Shown here piece by piece: positions 42,723 to 53,260 of a stretch of DNA of 64,000 nt (positions are counted from its first letter, which is position 1; the number at the start of each line of letters is the position of its first letter). The stretch lies in contig CAZUHB010000020.1 of assembly GCA_964620445.1 (NCBI GenBank), positions 33,120 through 97,119 of the forward strand, read 5' to 3'. The notes under the pieces were generated by a model, which did no database searches, had not been told where the DNA came from, and saw nothing but the letters and a program-made list of their open reading frames with translations. A program made the position numbers and the translations under genes. Source of the stretch: CAZUHB01 sp964620445. GTDB lineage: Bacteria > Planctomycetota > B15-G4 > CAYZWU01.

Positions 42723-44044
42723 CGGTTCTCTCCCGACGGGCGGATTCCGGCCGGCTCGGCGAGCCCTTTCAGGTCGAACTCCTCGGGCATGAAGAATACG
42801 ATCTCCTTCTCGATTCTCATCCCCTCCTCGTCCACGTTTTCGAGGGAGAGCATGAGCTTGTTCGGACCGGGATGGAGGCGCTCGCCCGACGTGCTGATCG
42901 TCATCTTGAAGTTCAACGCCTCGCGCGACTTGACCTCGAAGGGATTGTCGCCGCAATCGATCACCAGGTCGCCCGAGCCGCCGCCCGGCTGCGCGCAGAC
43001 GAGCCTGAATCGGCCATCGTCGAGGCTGCGGTTGCTGAGCCGGATCGCGTAGTCGTTGTGGATCGAACCGTCGCTTTCCTGCCGGTAGAGGGTCGACCGG
43101 TCGTTGGTCGCGCTCAGAGAAAGGGGTTGGCGCGCAGAGACCACCGCAACCAGCCCGGCCGTGTAGACCACCATGAGGCCGAGGATGACCCAGCGCTTCA
43201 CGTCGACAAAGCCGAGCTTCTCGTACCAGGTGTCGCGCTTGTCCCTTTCGCCCCACGAGAAGGAGATCAGTCCCGGCTTGTGCGTCTTCTGCCGGGGAAG
43301 GATCGCGTTGCAGGCGTCGACGCAGTCGCCGCAGTAGACGCACTCGGTCTGATAGGGCGAGGTGCGGATGTCGATCCCCATGAGGCAGCATTTGACGCAC
43401 GCCTGGCACTCGATGCAATCGTCGGCGCGGTCCGTGTGATAGCGCATGATCTGCGTTTTCGAATCGGTGAGCAGGAGCTGCATCATGCCGTAAGGGCACG
43501 CCTTGATGCAGAAGGTCTCGCGCCAAAAAAGGATGTTCACCCACATGAAAATGGCGATGCCTATGATGAACTGTCCCACGAGCGGCTCCAGGCTCCCGTC
43601 GCGCAGGCCGGACAAGATCCTGTAGGGGTCCACGAAATAGGACACGAGGTTGAAGCCGACGACGAGCGAAAGGAGCGCCACCTGGATCGACACGAGAAGG
43701 TGGAACGAAACGCGCTTGATCGGTCCCGCCTTCTTCGGCCGGTATTTGAGCAGGCGTCCGGACACGCTCTCGAACCACCGCACGAGAATGCTCATGATCA
43801 TCTGGGGGCACATCCACCCGCACCAGACGCGGCCGTAGAGCATGGAGAAGAAGACGATGCCCCAGAGGACGAGCATGAGCACGAGGAAGACGAGAAAGAA
43901 CTCGTCCACCCAGAGCACGGTGTTGAGAAAATAGAACCGCAGCGTGGGAATGTCGAGCCGGAGCAGGTTCAGAAAGGGCAGAACGAGGATCACCACGGTC
44001 GTGAGGATCTGAACGAGCCGGCATTTGGATCTATAGGTGGACAA
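42719..44044 (-). CDS. ccoG: Cytochrome cbb3 oxidase accessory protein CcoG (4Fe-4S)
   Basis: 441 aa. Five membrane helices are interrupted by two ferredoxin-type motifs on the cytoplasmic side: CIECQACVKCC and CVYCGDCVDAC. Further conserved Cys lie in 'WCGWMCPQMIMS' and 'CIKACPYGMMQ' early in the protein. The C-terminal 130 residues form an Ig-like periplasmic domain. CcoG (FixG/RdxA) helps reduce copper for cbb3 assembly. It follows the CcoP-like gene after 115 bp. Confidence 0.93.
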   Translation of the reverse strand: MSTYRSKCRLVQILTTVVILVLPFLNLLRLDIPTLRFYFLNTVLWVDEFFLVFLVLMLVLWGIVFFSMLYGRVWCGWMCPQMIMSILVRWFESVSGRLLKYRPKKAGPIKRVSFHLLVSIQVALLSLVVGFNLVSYFVDPYRILSGLRDGSLEPLVGQFIIGIAIFMWVNILFWRETFCIKACPYGMMQLLLTDSKTQIMRYHTDRADDCIECQACVKCCLMGIDIRTSPYQTECVYCGDCVDACNAILPRQKTHKPGLISFSWGERDKRDTWYEKLGFVDVKRWVILGLMVVYTAGLVAVVSARQPLSLSATNDRSTLYRQESDGSIHNDYAIRLSNRSLDDGRFRLVCAQPGGGSGDLVIDCGDNPFEVKSREALNFKMTISTSGERLHPGPNKLMLSLENVDEEGMRIEKEIVFFMPEEFDLKGLAEPAGIRPSGENR

Positions 44045-44159
44045 GAAACACCACTGTTTCGAAAAAGCGCGGAGCGAGTCGGGGTCGATGAAGCCGGACG
44101 CTCACGAACCGACAGACTAAAATCCAAAAAACGAAGGGGTTATTCTATCACTCCCGGGC

Positions 44160-44375
44160 TCAGTCCTGAACCTCGGATTGCACCTTTTGCTGCTGGAGCT
44201 CGTAATCCGATTTCCATTCCCAGTGGGTAAAGAGATAGTAGAGGCAGAAGGCCGAGATCACCACGTATGAGACGATGAGGAACCAGCCGGGACCCCTCTT
44301 GTGGTCCTGGTCGATCTGAACCTCTTCGAGTTCGCCGTCAGCGGGTAGGGTGTTGTTGATTTTCTCGTCGCTCAT
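44160..44375 (-). CDS. CcoP-like subunit without heme domains
   Basis: 71 aa. 'VQIDQDHKRGPGWFLIVSYV' followed by VISAFCLYYLFTHWEW is like the N-terminal membrane anchor of CcoP/FixP, the diheme subunit III of cbb3 oxidase. No CXXCH is present, so the cytochrome c part is absent. Its start overlaps the stop of ccoO (ATGA). The missing hemes could be supplied by the diheme protein at 46463 or the five-heme protein at 48059. It could alternatively be a CcoQ-like subunit. Confidence 0.7.
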   Translation of the reverse strand: MSDEKINNTLPADGELEEVQIDQDHKRGPGWFLIVSYVVISAFCLYYLFTHWEWKSDYELQQQKVQSEVQD

Positions 44376-45007
44376 TTGTCTTCCTCCGGCTGCGCGTGAG
44401 CGTCCTTGAGCTTCCCGGTCATCTTCTTGACCGCCGCCACGCCCTGTTCGCGCCAGGGCAGGTTGTTTCCCAGCTTCTGGATGTAGGCCACGAGAGCGAT
44501 CGCATCGTCCGTGGGCTGGCCCTGCGCGGTGAACAGCCAGCTATAGGCGGGCATGATCGATCCGGGCGACGTGCTTCGCGGGTCGCGCAGATGGTTGATG
44601 TTCCACGAATTGTCGTACTTGCCGCCCACGCGCGCCAGGTCGGGACCGATGCGCCGCGTGCCGAGCTGGTGGGGCTTGTCATAGGCGGCCTCCCCCGGCT
44701 GGGTGGGCGGAGCGAGAATGTGCGCGCGGATGCCGAACCGCTTGAAGGTCTCCTCCTCGCCCATACCGTAACGTTCGGCATCGCTGAGGAGGTTGCGCAC
44801 CTGCTGCGTGTGGCAGTACATGCATCCTTCGGCCTCGTAGATCCGTTTCCCCTTGAGCTCCAGTTCGGTGTATTCCTTGGCGTGAACACCCGGCGTGTTG
44901 AGGCTCTCGTCCATGAGCGGCACGATCATGGTGAAGTAGGTGCCGACAAACATGAACACGGCCACCAGCAACACGAAGAGGACCGCCTTGGTTTCGAAAA
45001 TGTTCAT
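44372..45007 (-). CDS. ccoO: Cytochrome cbb3 oxidase subunit II (monoheme cytochrome c)
   Basis: 211 aa. One N-terminal membrane anchor, then a cytochrome c domain with CMYCH as the heme site ('GCMYCHTQQVRNL') and the distal Met in 'GSIMPAYSWLF', both standard for CcoO. Overlaps the CcoP-like gene by 4 bp and follows ccoN by 41 bp. Confidence 0.93.
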   Translation of the reverse strand: MNIFETKAVLFVLLVAVFMFVGTYFTMIVPLMDESLNTPGVHAKEYTELELKGKRIYEAEGCMYCHTQQVRNLLSDAERYGMGEEETFKRFGIRAHILAPPTQPGEAAYDKPHQLGTRRIGPDLARVGGKYDNSWNINHLRDPRSTSPGSIMPAYSWLFTAQGQPTDDAIALVAYIQKLGNNLPWREQGVAAVKKMTGKLKDAHAQPEEDK

Positions 45008-45048
45008 TGGCCTTTCCTTTTTCTACCTTGTTAATGTTCGATCGACTG

Positions 45049-46395
<1,347 letters not shown>

Positions 46396-46462
46396 GTCTT
46401 CTCCTTTGATCTATTCTTCAGCGAAACGGTCTTTGATACGTATATCTTTGATCAGCGGATTA

Positions 46463-47269
46463 TCACTCGTAGATCTTGTCGCTCTTCTCCCTCTCGACGT
46501 CGGCCTGGGCGCGCATGAAGTTGATCACCGACCAGCGCTCCTCGTCGTTCATCACCTTGATCCAGGGGAGCATCGACGTGCCCGGCACACCGTTGGTGAC
46601 CGAGTCGTAAAGCCTCGCATCGCTCAGATAGTCGATGAAGGGCTTCTCGCCGAAGGATGTCACCACGACCAGATTGCGCGGCGCGGGAACGAGGTTGGGC
46701 GCGATCAGGCCCTCGCCGTCGGCCCGGCCACCATGACAGCTGGCGCAGAAGTTCATGTAGAGTTTCTTGCCCAGGGCGATCGATGTCTCGTCCCGCGCGA
46801 CTGGATTCGGAGCGTCGGCGGCCACCTTCTGATAGGCGACCGAATTGGGAAGCCCCAGCTCGTCGCCCGCCGTGAGGGAGCGGATGTAGTTCGTCACATC
46901 CCAGCGCTTGTCCGGATTGATGATCAGCTCGAAGGGGGGCATCGACGTTCCCCGCACGCCGCCCGAGATGGAGCTGTACATGCGCTCATCGGTCAGGTAC
47001 CTGACGAACTCCGCATTGCGCAGGTTCTGCGGCTTGGGAATGAGGTTCAGCGCCTGGAGCCCGCGGCCGTCGGCGCGCCTGCCGTGGCAGCCCGCACAGT
47101 ATTCGAAGAAGACCGCCTCGCCCGCAGCGATCGATTCCTCGCTCATCGGCGTGGGGTTCGTGCGGGGCTCGCTCTGGCTCACGGCCGTGTAACCGGCGAG
47201 GAGCATCAGCGCCAGGGACACAAAAACAAGCGGAAGGCCGAGTGCTTTCGACTTTCGAGTCGTCGCCAT
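46463..47269 (-). CDS. Diheme cytochrome c
   Basis: 268 aa from the ATG at 47269 (GAAGGA upstream); two upstream in-frame starts are possible. A signal anchor ('ALGLPLVFVSLALMLLAGYT') is followed by two cytochrome c domains with CAGCH and CASCH, each with a later Met ligand ('GTSMPPF', 'GTSMLPW'). The duplicated halves align well. It probably carries electrons from the bc complex to the cbb3 oxidase, perhaps replacing the heme domains missing from the CcoP-like subunit. Confidence 0.88.
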   Translation of the reverse strand: MATTRKSKALGLPLVFVSLALMLLAGYTAVSQSEPRTNPTPMSEESIAAGEAVFFEYCAGCHGRRADGRGLQALNLIPKPQNLRNAEFVRYLTDERMYSSISGGVRGTSMPPFELIINPDKRWDVTNYIRSLTAGDELGLPNSVAYQKVAADAPNPVARDETSIALGKKLYMNFCASCHGGRADGEGLIAPNLVPAPRNLVVVTSFGEKPFIDYLSDARLYDSVTNGVPGTSMLPWIKVMNDEERWSVINFMRAQADVEREKSDKIYE

Positions 47270-47357
47270 TGTTCGCAATCCTTCATTCATGTCGTTCGGT
47301 CCGCGGCACCCTTCCCGGGGGCCGGGGCGCCTCCACACGGGAGGCCTCGTTTCAGTG

Positions 47358-48062
47358 TCAGCATCCCGACGAACCGCCGCCGGTGAACCAAGACAGATAG
47401 GGCACTCCGAGCCCCCTGAGCATCAGGGTGACCCCGAGGACGATGACGGCGATGGCGGCCAGTTGTTCGGCCCCCTTGCGGATCCGTCCCGAAAAGAGGG
47501 ACGACAGGCTGCCCACGAGGGCCAGCGCCGGGGCCATTCCGAGGGCGAAGAGGGCCATGATCAGCGCGCCGTTGAGAACGTCCTGCGACGCCGCCGCCCG
47601 GAGGGCCATCGCGTAGAGGATCCCGCAGGGCAGAAGCGGCGTCAGCAGCCCGAGGGCGAGCTTGCTGAAAACGCTCGGCGACCTAAGAAGGGCGCCGAAG
47701 AGCTTGGCCGATCGGCTGCTCTTGAAATATTCCGCGATGCCTTGCGGCACGGGCACGATCCCGAGAAGCAAGATACCCGCCAGGATCATGAGCCCGCCGC
47801 CCACGGTGGACACCCATTCGCCGACAACCTTCATCGAGCTGAACGCCATACCGATCAAGCCGGCGACGGCGCCCATCAGCGAATAGGAGATGATCCGCCC
47901 GCCGTTGTAGGCGGCGTGGAGCTTGAAAACCCCGGCCCTCGCCGGTCCGTCCTCGGGCGATCCCCCGCTCATCGAGTAGGCGAGCACGATCGGCCCGCAC
48001 ATCCCGAAGCAGTGGAGGCTCGACAGCACTCCGGTGACGAAGACCAGCCAGAGCTCGATCAT
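47358..48062 (-). CDS. SafE/DsbD_2-like membrane protein (cbb3-linked)
   Basis: 234 aa, six to seven helices. 'GVLSSLHCFGMCGPIV' holds the two conserved Cys of the DsbD-transmembrane/UreH_2 (PF13386-type) family, and 'LTPLLPCGILYAMALRAAAS' the partner Cys on a later helix. Members next to cbb3 genes are thought to handle copper or thiol transfer for oxidase maturation. The C-terminus ends SSGC. Its start overlaps the stop of the five-heme cytochrome gene (ATGA), so it is part of the same operon. Confidence 0.85.
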   Translation of the reverse strand: MIELWLVFVTGVLSSLHCFGMCGPIVLAYSMSGGSPEDGPARAGVFKLHAAYNGGRIISYSLMGAVAGLIGMAFSSMKVVGEWVSTVGGGLMILAGILLLGIVPVPQGIAEYFKSSRSAKLFGALLRSPSVFSKLALGLLTPLLPCGILYAMALRAAASQDVLNGALIMALFALGMAPALALVGSLSSLFSGRIRKGAEQLAAIAVIVLGVTLMLRGLGVPYLSWFTGGGSSGC

Positions 48063-49201
48063 CGGCCCTCCCCGGAAGTGGAGTCAGGCTCGGCGTCGGG
48101 CGCATAGATCGCCGCGTTGTCGACCTTGAGCTCGGTGAGCGACTCGAGGTAGAGGCCGATCGCCTCGAGCTCGGTCTTCGAGTACTCGAGGTCGGGCATG
48201 ATCGATCCGGCCACGAGCGACCGCGGATCGATGTTGTGCTGGATCATCCAGTCTGTGGTCCGCTGCAGGCCGTGCACGCTCAGATCGGGGCCTATCTTGC
48301 CCCCCTCGCCGTTGACCATGTGGCACGCGTTGCAGGCTCTCGCCTCGAAAACCTTCTTGCCCGACTCGACGGAAACCTCGACCTCGGCCGGTTTGCTCGC
48401 GCGCCACGTCTTGTTGGCCGAAAAGTGGCCCACCGGGCCGCCCACGAGGTTTTCGCCGGTAAGGCTCTTGAGGTAGATGACCAGGGCGTGCACCTCGTCG
48501 TCGCTCAGCTCGAGTATCGGCATGTTCGACTCGATGCTGCTCGCCAGGGGATCGACCATCGACTCCCTCAGGTACTCGAAGGACCACTTGTTCCCCACAT
48601 CGGACAGGGCCGGCCCGAGCTTGCCGTTCGATAAGCCGGTCACCTCGTGGCAGCCGTAGCAGGCTTTCGACATGAAGAGCTCGGCGCCTTTCCTGAGCAG
48701 CGGTGTCTCGTCCAGATAGGGCGCGGGATGGCACTTGGCGCAGCCGGCCTGGACAAAGTCGCCCTTCAGGCGCGGCTCCTTCCAGTGCTTGTGCTCTCCG
48801 TGGGCATCCTCGGCGCTCAGGCCGCGGCCGTTGCCGCCGTGGCAGGTTGTGCAGCCGAAGGTGCGGTAGGGATGGTTGCCCGGCACCTCGGGGTGGGTGC
48901 GGAAGGGCAAGGGCGCGTCGGCAAAGCGCGGATCGTCGATCCCGGCGTGGCAGGTCACGCAGCGGTCGATCCGCTGGTGGCCCCACTTGTCGATGATCAG
49001 CTGCTCGATGCGCGGGGAGCGGGCCTCGATGATCGCCTTCATCTGGGGATCATCGCTCTTCTCGGCGGCCATCTTCAGGTATTCGGTCTGGTAGTGGCGC
49101 CACTCGGTGCCGTAGTTCTTGCTGAGGATGAACGCGTTTCCACAAAGAAGGAGCAGCGCTCCGACAACGAGTGCTATTTTCCAGGACAGGGTCACAGGCA
49201 T
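48059..49201 (-). CDS. Membrane-anchored five-heme cytochrome c
   Basis: 380 aa. One N-terminal helix ('IALVVGALLLLCGNAFILSK'), then five CXXCH sites: CVTCH (81), CTTCH (117), CAKCH (154), CYGCH (181) and CNACH (near 293). The last two are in cytochrome c-like domains with Met ligands, the first three in a NapC/multiheme-like stretch rich in His. It is encoded directly after the split cytochrome b genes and has no cytochrome c1 or f homologue beside it, so it likely serves as the cytochrome c subunit of the bc complex. Confidence 0.9.
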   Translation of the reverse strand: MPVTLSWKIALVVGALLLLCGNAFILSKNYGTEWRHYQTEYLKMAAEKSDDPQMKAIIEARSPRIEQLIIDKWGHQRIDRCVTCHAGIDDPRFADAPLPFRTHPEVPGNHPYRTFGCTTCHGGNGRGLSAEDAHGEHKHWKEPRLKGDFVQAGCAKCHPAPYLDETPLLRKGAELFMSKACYGCHEVTGLSNGKLGPALSDVGNKWSFEYLRESMVDPLASSIESNMPILELSDDEVHALVIYLKSLTGENLVGGPVGHFSANKTWRASKPAEVEVSVESGKKVFEARACNACHMVNGEGGKIGPDLSVHGLQRTTDWMIQHNIDPRSLVAGSIMPDLEYSKTELEAIGLYLESLTELKVDNAAIYAPDAEPDSTSGEGR

Positions 49202-49219
49202 GACGGCTCATATCCTCCT

Positions 49220-49759
49220 TTAGTGTCCACCAGGGATCGATTCCCAGGGAAGCACGAAATCCCAGTTCGGCCCGCGGAAGTAGGTGCCGAGCACGATCAG
49301 TATCAGCATGACGACCAGAAAGGTCATGAAGAGGGTGTTGGCCAGGGCCCGCTCCTTGGCGAACCAGATGCCGATCCCCTTCTTTTTCCTGTCGATGTAG
49401 GGTATGAGGAGCAGACCGACCACGATGAGGCCGGGGATGACCACGCCGCCGATCAGGGCCGAGTAGCTCACCAGCTCCTGAAGACCGAGGAAATACCATG
49501 GCGCCTTGGCCGGGTTGGGCGGGTGGTTAGGGTTCGCCTCTTCCTCGAGGGGCGCTTCGAACAGGAATGCGCAGACGAGGAGGACGGCGATGACGGCGAC
49601 AAAAAGCGTGACCTCGCGGACCAGCAGGTGGGGCCAGGTGAACAGGTAGCCCTCCTTGTCCACGCCGACTGTCGGCTTCGATCCCTTGACCAGTTCCATC
49701 AGGCCGTAGGTCTTTTTCGAATCCTTGGGGAAGACCTCTTTGACATCGACCTCTCTCAT
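49220..49759 (-). CDS. Cytochrome b, C-terminal part (subunit IV-like)
   Basis: 179 aa, three helices. The quinol-site motif normally PEWY reads 'NPAKAPWYFLGLQELVSY', i.e. APWY, with the Glu replaced. This variant is found in several bacterial bc complexes that are thought to use menaquinone. Its ATG overlaps the stop of the cytochrome b6-like gene. Together the two form a split cytochrome b as in b6f complexes. Confidence 0.88.
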   Translation of the reverse strand: MREVDVKEVFPKDSKKTYGLMELVKGSKPTVGVDKEGYLFTWPHLLVREVTLFVAVIAVLLVCAFLFEAPLEEEANPNHPPNPAKAPWYFLGLQELVSYSALIGGVVIPGLIVVGLLLIPYIDRKKKGIGIWFAKERALANTLFMTFLVVMLILIVLGTYFRGPNWDFVLPWESIPGGH

Positions 49760-50565
49760 TGTTCATCTCCTCCTTTTTCCGCGACCGGCTCCTGCTGCGG
49801 AGTCTCGTTCTCCGACGGGTGCGCGAGACCGCCGTCCTTGCGGATCCGCCAGATGTGAACGGCCAGGAACATGACGAGCAGGCCGGGCAGGATCGCCACG
49901 TGCAGCACGTAGAAACGGATCAAAGCCTCCTGCCCCACCGTATCGCCGCCGAGTAGGAACAGGCGTGTCGGCTCGCCCACCACCGGCGCGTAGCCCGCGA
50001 TCGCCGTTCCCACGGTGATCGCCCAGAACGCGAGCTGATCCCAGGGGAGGAGATACCCGGTGAACGACAAGCCGAGGGTCAAGAGAAGCAAAAAGACGCC
50101 GATCACCCAGTTGAACTCGCGGGGCGGCTTGTAGGCTCCCGTGAAAAAGACGCGCGCCATGTGCAGGATGACGACGAGCACCATCCCCTCGGCCGCCCAC
50201 TTGTGCACGTTGCGCAGCACGAAGCCGAAGTCGACCGACGAGCGGAGGTCGAGCATCCGGTTGTAGGCCTCCTTCTCCGACGGGAAGTAGTAGAACATGA
50301 GCCACACGCCGGAAAAGACGAGGACCATGAAAAGGAAAAGCGAAATCAGTCCCAGCCCGAAGGTATAGGTCGCCTTGAGCGAGTGCTTCCTCACCTTCAC
50401 CGAGTGGATGTGAAGGAACACATTGTTGAACACGGCGAAGGACTGGCCCTCCGGATCGTCGGGCACCCTGCCGCCGCGGAAGATGGAACGATAGATGTTC
50501 CGCCCGAATGCTTTCAGCCCGCTCGGTGCCGATCCTCGGGAGCCTCCTTCCGAACTCTTTGCCAT
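49756..50565 (-). CDS. Cytochrome b, N-terminal part (b6-like)
   Basis: 269 aa from the ATG at 50565 (GGGAG seven bases upstream); an ATG at 50580 is in frame. Four helices. Heme b ligands: 'NVHKWAAEGMVLVVILHMAR' gives His-X13-His, and 'LHVAILPGLLVMFLAVHIWR' gives His-X14-His, the spacing of b6-type rather than bc1-type cytochromes. The N-terminal 60 residues are a soluble extension. Sits between Rieske and the C-terminal cytochrome b gene. Confidence 0.9.
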   Translation of the reverse strand: MAKSSEGGSRGSAPSGLKAFGRNIYRSIFRGGRVPDDPEGQSFAVFNNVFLHIHSVKVRKHSLKATYTFGLGLISLFLFMVLVFSGVWLMFYYFPSEKEAYNRMLDLRSSVDFGFVLRNVHKWAAEGMVLVVILHMARVFFTGAYKPPREFNWVIGVFLLLLTLGLSFTGYLLPWDQLAFWAITVGTAIAGYAPVVGEPTRLFLLGGDTVGQEALIRFYVLHVAILPGLLVMFLAVHIWRIRKDGGLAHPSENETPQQEPVAEKGGDEQ

Positions 50566-50591
50566 CTTTGTCTCTCCCATGGAGTCGCTTG

Positions 50592-51071
50592 TCAGGAAAC
50601 CTGGAAATAGGATCCCTGGGGAATCTTGACGCTCTTGTCGATCTCGAGCTCGCCGTTCGGGGCGAGGGCGACCTGGTACCAGTCGAGGGGCCTCGGCGCG
50701 GGCCCGCCGGTCACGAACCCGTCATTGTCAAACTGGCTACCGTGGCAGGGGCATTCGAAACCCGCATCCGAGGAGCGGATCGTGCATCCCAGGTGGGTGC
50801 ACACCACGGAGATCGCGGCGAATCCCTTCTTCTCGCGGACCACGACGACCCTCTCCTCCTCGAAGACCTGCTTGATGCCGATCTTGAACGCATCGGGCAT
50901 ACCGGCCCTGAAATTGATGGGCGCGCCATAGCTGACCGCGGGCTTCAGAAAGAGCACGTTGCCCAGGGCGGCCACCAGGCCTGACAGGGTCAGCCCGCCC
51001 CATCCCAGAAGGTTCAGAAAAGACCGGCGGTTGACCTCGCCGCCAGTGTTCGATTCCGTCTCGACCGTCAT
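50592..51071 (-). CDS. Rieske iron-sulfur protein
   Basis: 159 aa. An N-terminal Arg-Arg motif and anchor helix ('NRRSFLNLLGWGGLTLSGLV') suggest Tat-dependent insertion. The [2Fe-2S] ligands are in CTHLGC and CPCHGS, both complete. This is the electron acceptor from quinol in the bc/b6f-type complex. Its ATG overlaps the stop of ccoS (ATGA). Confidence 0.93.
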   Translation of the reverse strand: MTVETESNTGGEVNRRSFLNLLGWGGLTLSGLVAALGNVLFLKPAVSYGAPINFRAGMPDAFKIGIKQVFEEERVVVVREKKGFAAISVVCTHLGCTIRSSDAGFECPCHGSQFDNDGFVTGGPAPRPLDWYQVALAPNGELEIDKSVKIPQGSYFQVS

Positions 51072-51277
51072 GACTCGATTCCTCTCTTCAATGCAATCTC
51101 TGCTGCATCATTCAGCTCATCGTCATCTTCATACTCGTCGTCGTCGCGGAGCATCTCGTACTTGGGTGCCTCGATATCCTTGAACTGGTTGGCCTTCACG
51201 GCCCACACGAAGATCGCGGCAAAGATCCCGCCCACGACGAGGGCGAAAAAAATGAGGAAGTAGACCGATATGATCAT
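51068..51277 (-). CDS. ccoS: cbb3 oxidase assembly protein CcoS
   Basis: 69 aa. One N-terminal helix 'YFLIFFALVVGGIFAAIFVW' and then 'AVKANQFKDIEAPKYEMLRD' with an acidic tail, the CcoS pattern (W-A-x-x-x-x-Q-F-x-D-x-E-x-P). CcoS is needed to insert cofactors into cbb3 oxidase. Here it heads the bc genes instead of sitting beside ccoI. Confidence 0.88.
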   Translation of the reverse strand: MIISVYFLIFFALVVGGIFAAIFVWAVKANQFKDIEAPKYEMLRDDDEYEDDDELNDAAEIALKRGIES

Positions 51278-51340
51278 TGTGTCTATTCCTTTCAGGTCAC
51301 ATCTGCTGTTTTTACTCGGGCGGACGCGTCATCCGCCGAT

Positions 51341-53260
51341 TTACTCGGCGGACGCCCAGCGGTACTTTTCGGTGGAGCCGAAATGCTCCATCGTCACGGC
51401 ACCCGTGGGGCAGCGTTTTGCGCAGTACCCGCAGCGCACGCACATTTCCTCGTCCTTGATCATCACCGAACCGAGCTTCTCGAGCACGGCAGGGCCCTCT
51501 TTTTCGAGGAGTTCTCTCACGTTCACGCCGTAGGTCTCCTCGAGCTGGCGGTCGAGCTTCTCATCGAGAACCACCTCGGAGAGGGGCACCAGGGCGAGGC
51601 ACGTGCAAGGGCAGACATCGACGCACCCGCCGCACAGAACGCACAGGGCGCCGTTGAAGATCGTGTTGATGTGGCATTTCAGGCACCGGTCGCCTTGCTG
51701 GCGCGCCACGTTTTCTTCGAAGGGGAGCTCCACCAGTTCGAGCGACGAGGCACGCGACGAAACGTCGAGAGCCGGCGGGATCTTCCGGCCGCTCTGAAGG
51801 TAACCGTCGGACATGGTGTGGGCGCCTGGATCCTCGAAATGACCGGTCTCCTCGCGAACGAGTTTCTTCCTTCTTATATATTCGTCGATCGACAGGGCGG
51901 CTTTCTGGCCCGACGCGATCGCGTTGATGAAGAGGTTGGCGCCGTCGGCGATGTCGCCGCAGGCAAAGATGTCGGGAGCGTCGGTCTCCTTTGTCTCGTC
52001 GTTGATCGCGATCGTTCCCCGGTTGGAGACCTTCACATCGTCGACCCCCTCGAGAAAACTGAAATCGCCCGACTGGCCGATCGAGAAGATGACCGTGTCC
52101 GCCTCGATCACCTCGCCCGGCTCCTCGTCGTACTGTGGGTTGAATCGCCCGTCCGCGTCGAAGACGGACAGAACGCGGCGCGTGGCCAGGCCGCACACCT
52201 TTCCGTCCTTGCCCACCACCTCGAGAGGCCCTCTCGATGTGTGGAGCTTGATGCCTTCCTCGACGCCCTCCTCGACCTCGATGTCGTCGGCAGGCATTTC
52301 GGCGCGCGATTCGAGACAGACGAGGTGCACCTCCTTGCCGCCGTGGCGGAGCGCGAGACGGGCCGTGTCAGCCGCCTCGAAGAAGTGCTTGGCTTCCGAC
52401 TTTGCCGGATCCGCTTCCGATCCGGTCGGTTCCGTCATCGGCCTGACCACGGTTCGGGCCACGTCGAAGGCCACGTTGCCGCCGCCGATGACCACCACCT
52501 TCTCGCCGATCTCCACGCTCTGACCCAGGTTGGCGAGCCGCAGGAACTCGATGCCGTACAGAACGCCGTCGAGATCGGCACCCTCGATCGGCAGCTTGCG
52601 GCTCTGCTGGAGCCCGGCGGCAACGAGGATCGCCCCGAAACCCTGGGCGCGCATCTCGGCAATCGTGATGTCCTTGCCGATCTCGGTGTTCAGGCGCAGT
52701 TCCACGCCGAGGCTCAGGATGGCGTCGATCTCGAACTGGACCAGATCGCGCGGCAGGCGGTAGATCGGCACGCCGGTGACCAGCATGCCGCCCGCGACGA
52801 TCTCGCGCTCGAACACGGTGACCTTGTAGCCGAGAAGAGCGAGGTCGTGGGCCGCGGAGAGACCGGCCACGCCCGCGCCGATGATGGCGACCTTGGTCCC
52901 GGCCTTGGGATTATCGGCGTCGCGCCGCGCCAGGGAGAAGTCGATCGTCGAGGCTGGATCGACCGCCTCCACACCATACTTTTCGGTCACGAAACGTTTG
53001 AGCGCCCTGATCGTGATCGCCTCGTCGATGCTCCCGCGACGGCACTCGACCTCGCACGGCGCACCGCAAACACGGCCACAGATCGACGCGAACGGATTGG
53101 GACCCCTGGCGATCCGGTAGGCATCGAGATAGCGTCCCTCGGCAATGGCCAGGACATAACCCCTCGAGTCGGTATGAACGGGACAGCCCCACTGGCATTT
53201 GATCTGCTTCTGCCAGTAGGTGAGGTCAGCCAGTTCCACGCGGTATTTCCCCGGTGGCAT
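51341..53260 (-). CDS. GltD-like FAD oxidoreductase with 4Fe-4S domains
   Basis: 639 aa. Cys-rich N-terminal domain ('CQWGCPVH', 'CGRVCGAPCEVECRRG') as in glutamate synthase small subunits. An FAD-binding 'IIGAGVAGLSAAHDLALLGY' and an NAD(P)-binding 'VVIGGGNVAFDVARTV' follow. Near the C-terminus are two ferredoxin-type clusters, CVLCGGCVDVCPCTC and CVRCGYCAKRC. Such proteins move electrons between NAD(P)H and ferredoxin-like partners. It is the first gene upstream of ccoS, Rieske and cytochrome b, 63 bp from ccoS, so it may feed or drain the quinone pool. No glutamate synthase large subunit lies nearby. The AT-rich 287 bp upstream should carry its promoter. Confidence 0.88.
   Translation of the reverse strand: MPPGKYRVELADLTYWQKQIKCQWGCPVHTDSRGYVLAIAEGRYLDAYRIARGPNPFASICGRVCGAPCEVECRRGSIDEAITIRALKRFVTEKYGVEAVDPASTIDFSLARRDADNPKAGTKVAIIGAGVAGLSAAHDLALLGYKVTVFEREIVAGGMLVTGVPIYRLPRDLVQFEIDAILSLGVELRLNTEIGKDITIAEMRAQGFGAILVAAGLQQSRKLPIEGADLDGVLYGIEFLRLANLGQSVEIGEKVVVIGGGNVAFDVARTVVRPMTEPTGSEADPAKSEAKHFFEAADTARLALRHGGKEVHLVCLESRAEMPADDIEVEEGVEEGIKLHTSRGPLEVVGKDGKVCGLATRRVLSVFDADGRFNPQYDEEPGEVIEADTVIFSIGQSGDFSFLEGVDDVKVSNRGTIAINDETKETDAPDIFACGDIADGANLFINAIASGQKAALSIDEYIRRKKLVREETGHFEDPGAHTMSDGYLQSGRKIPPALDVSSRASSLELVELPFEENVARQQGDRCLKCHINTIFNGALCVLCGGCVDVCPCTCLALVPLSEVVLDEKLDRQLEETYGVNVRELLEKEGPAVLEKLGSVMIKDEEMCVRCGYCAKRCPTGAVTMEHFGSTEKYRWASAE

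Noticed and set aside
46396..46462. FNR-like TTGAT half-sites upstream of ccoN
   Set aside because: TTGAT occurs more than once but no proper TTGAT-N4-ATCAA dyad is formed, so an FNR/Anr site cannot be claimed.
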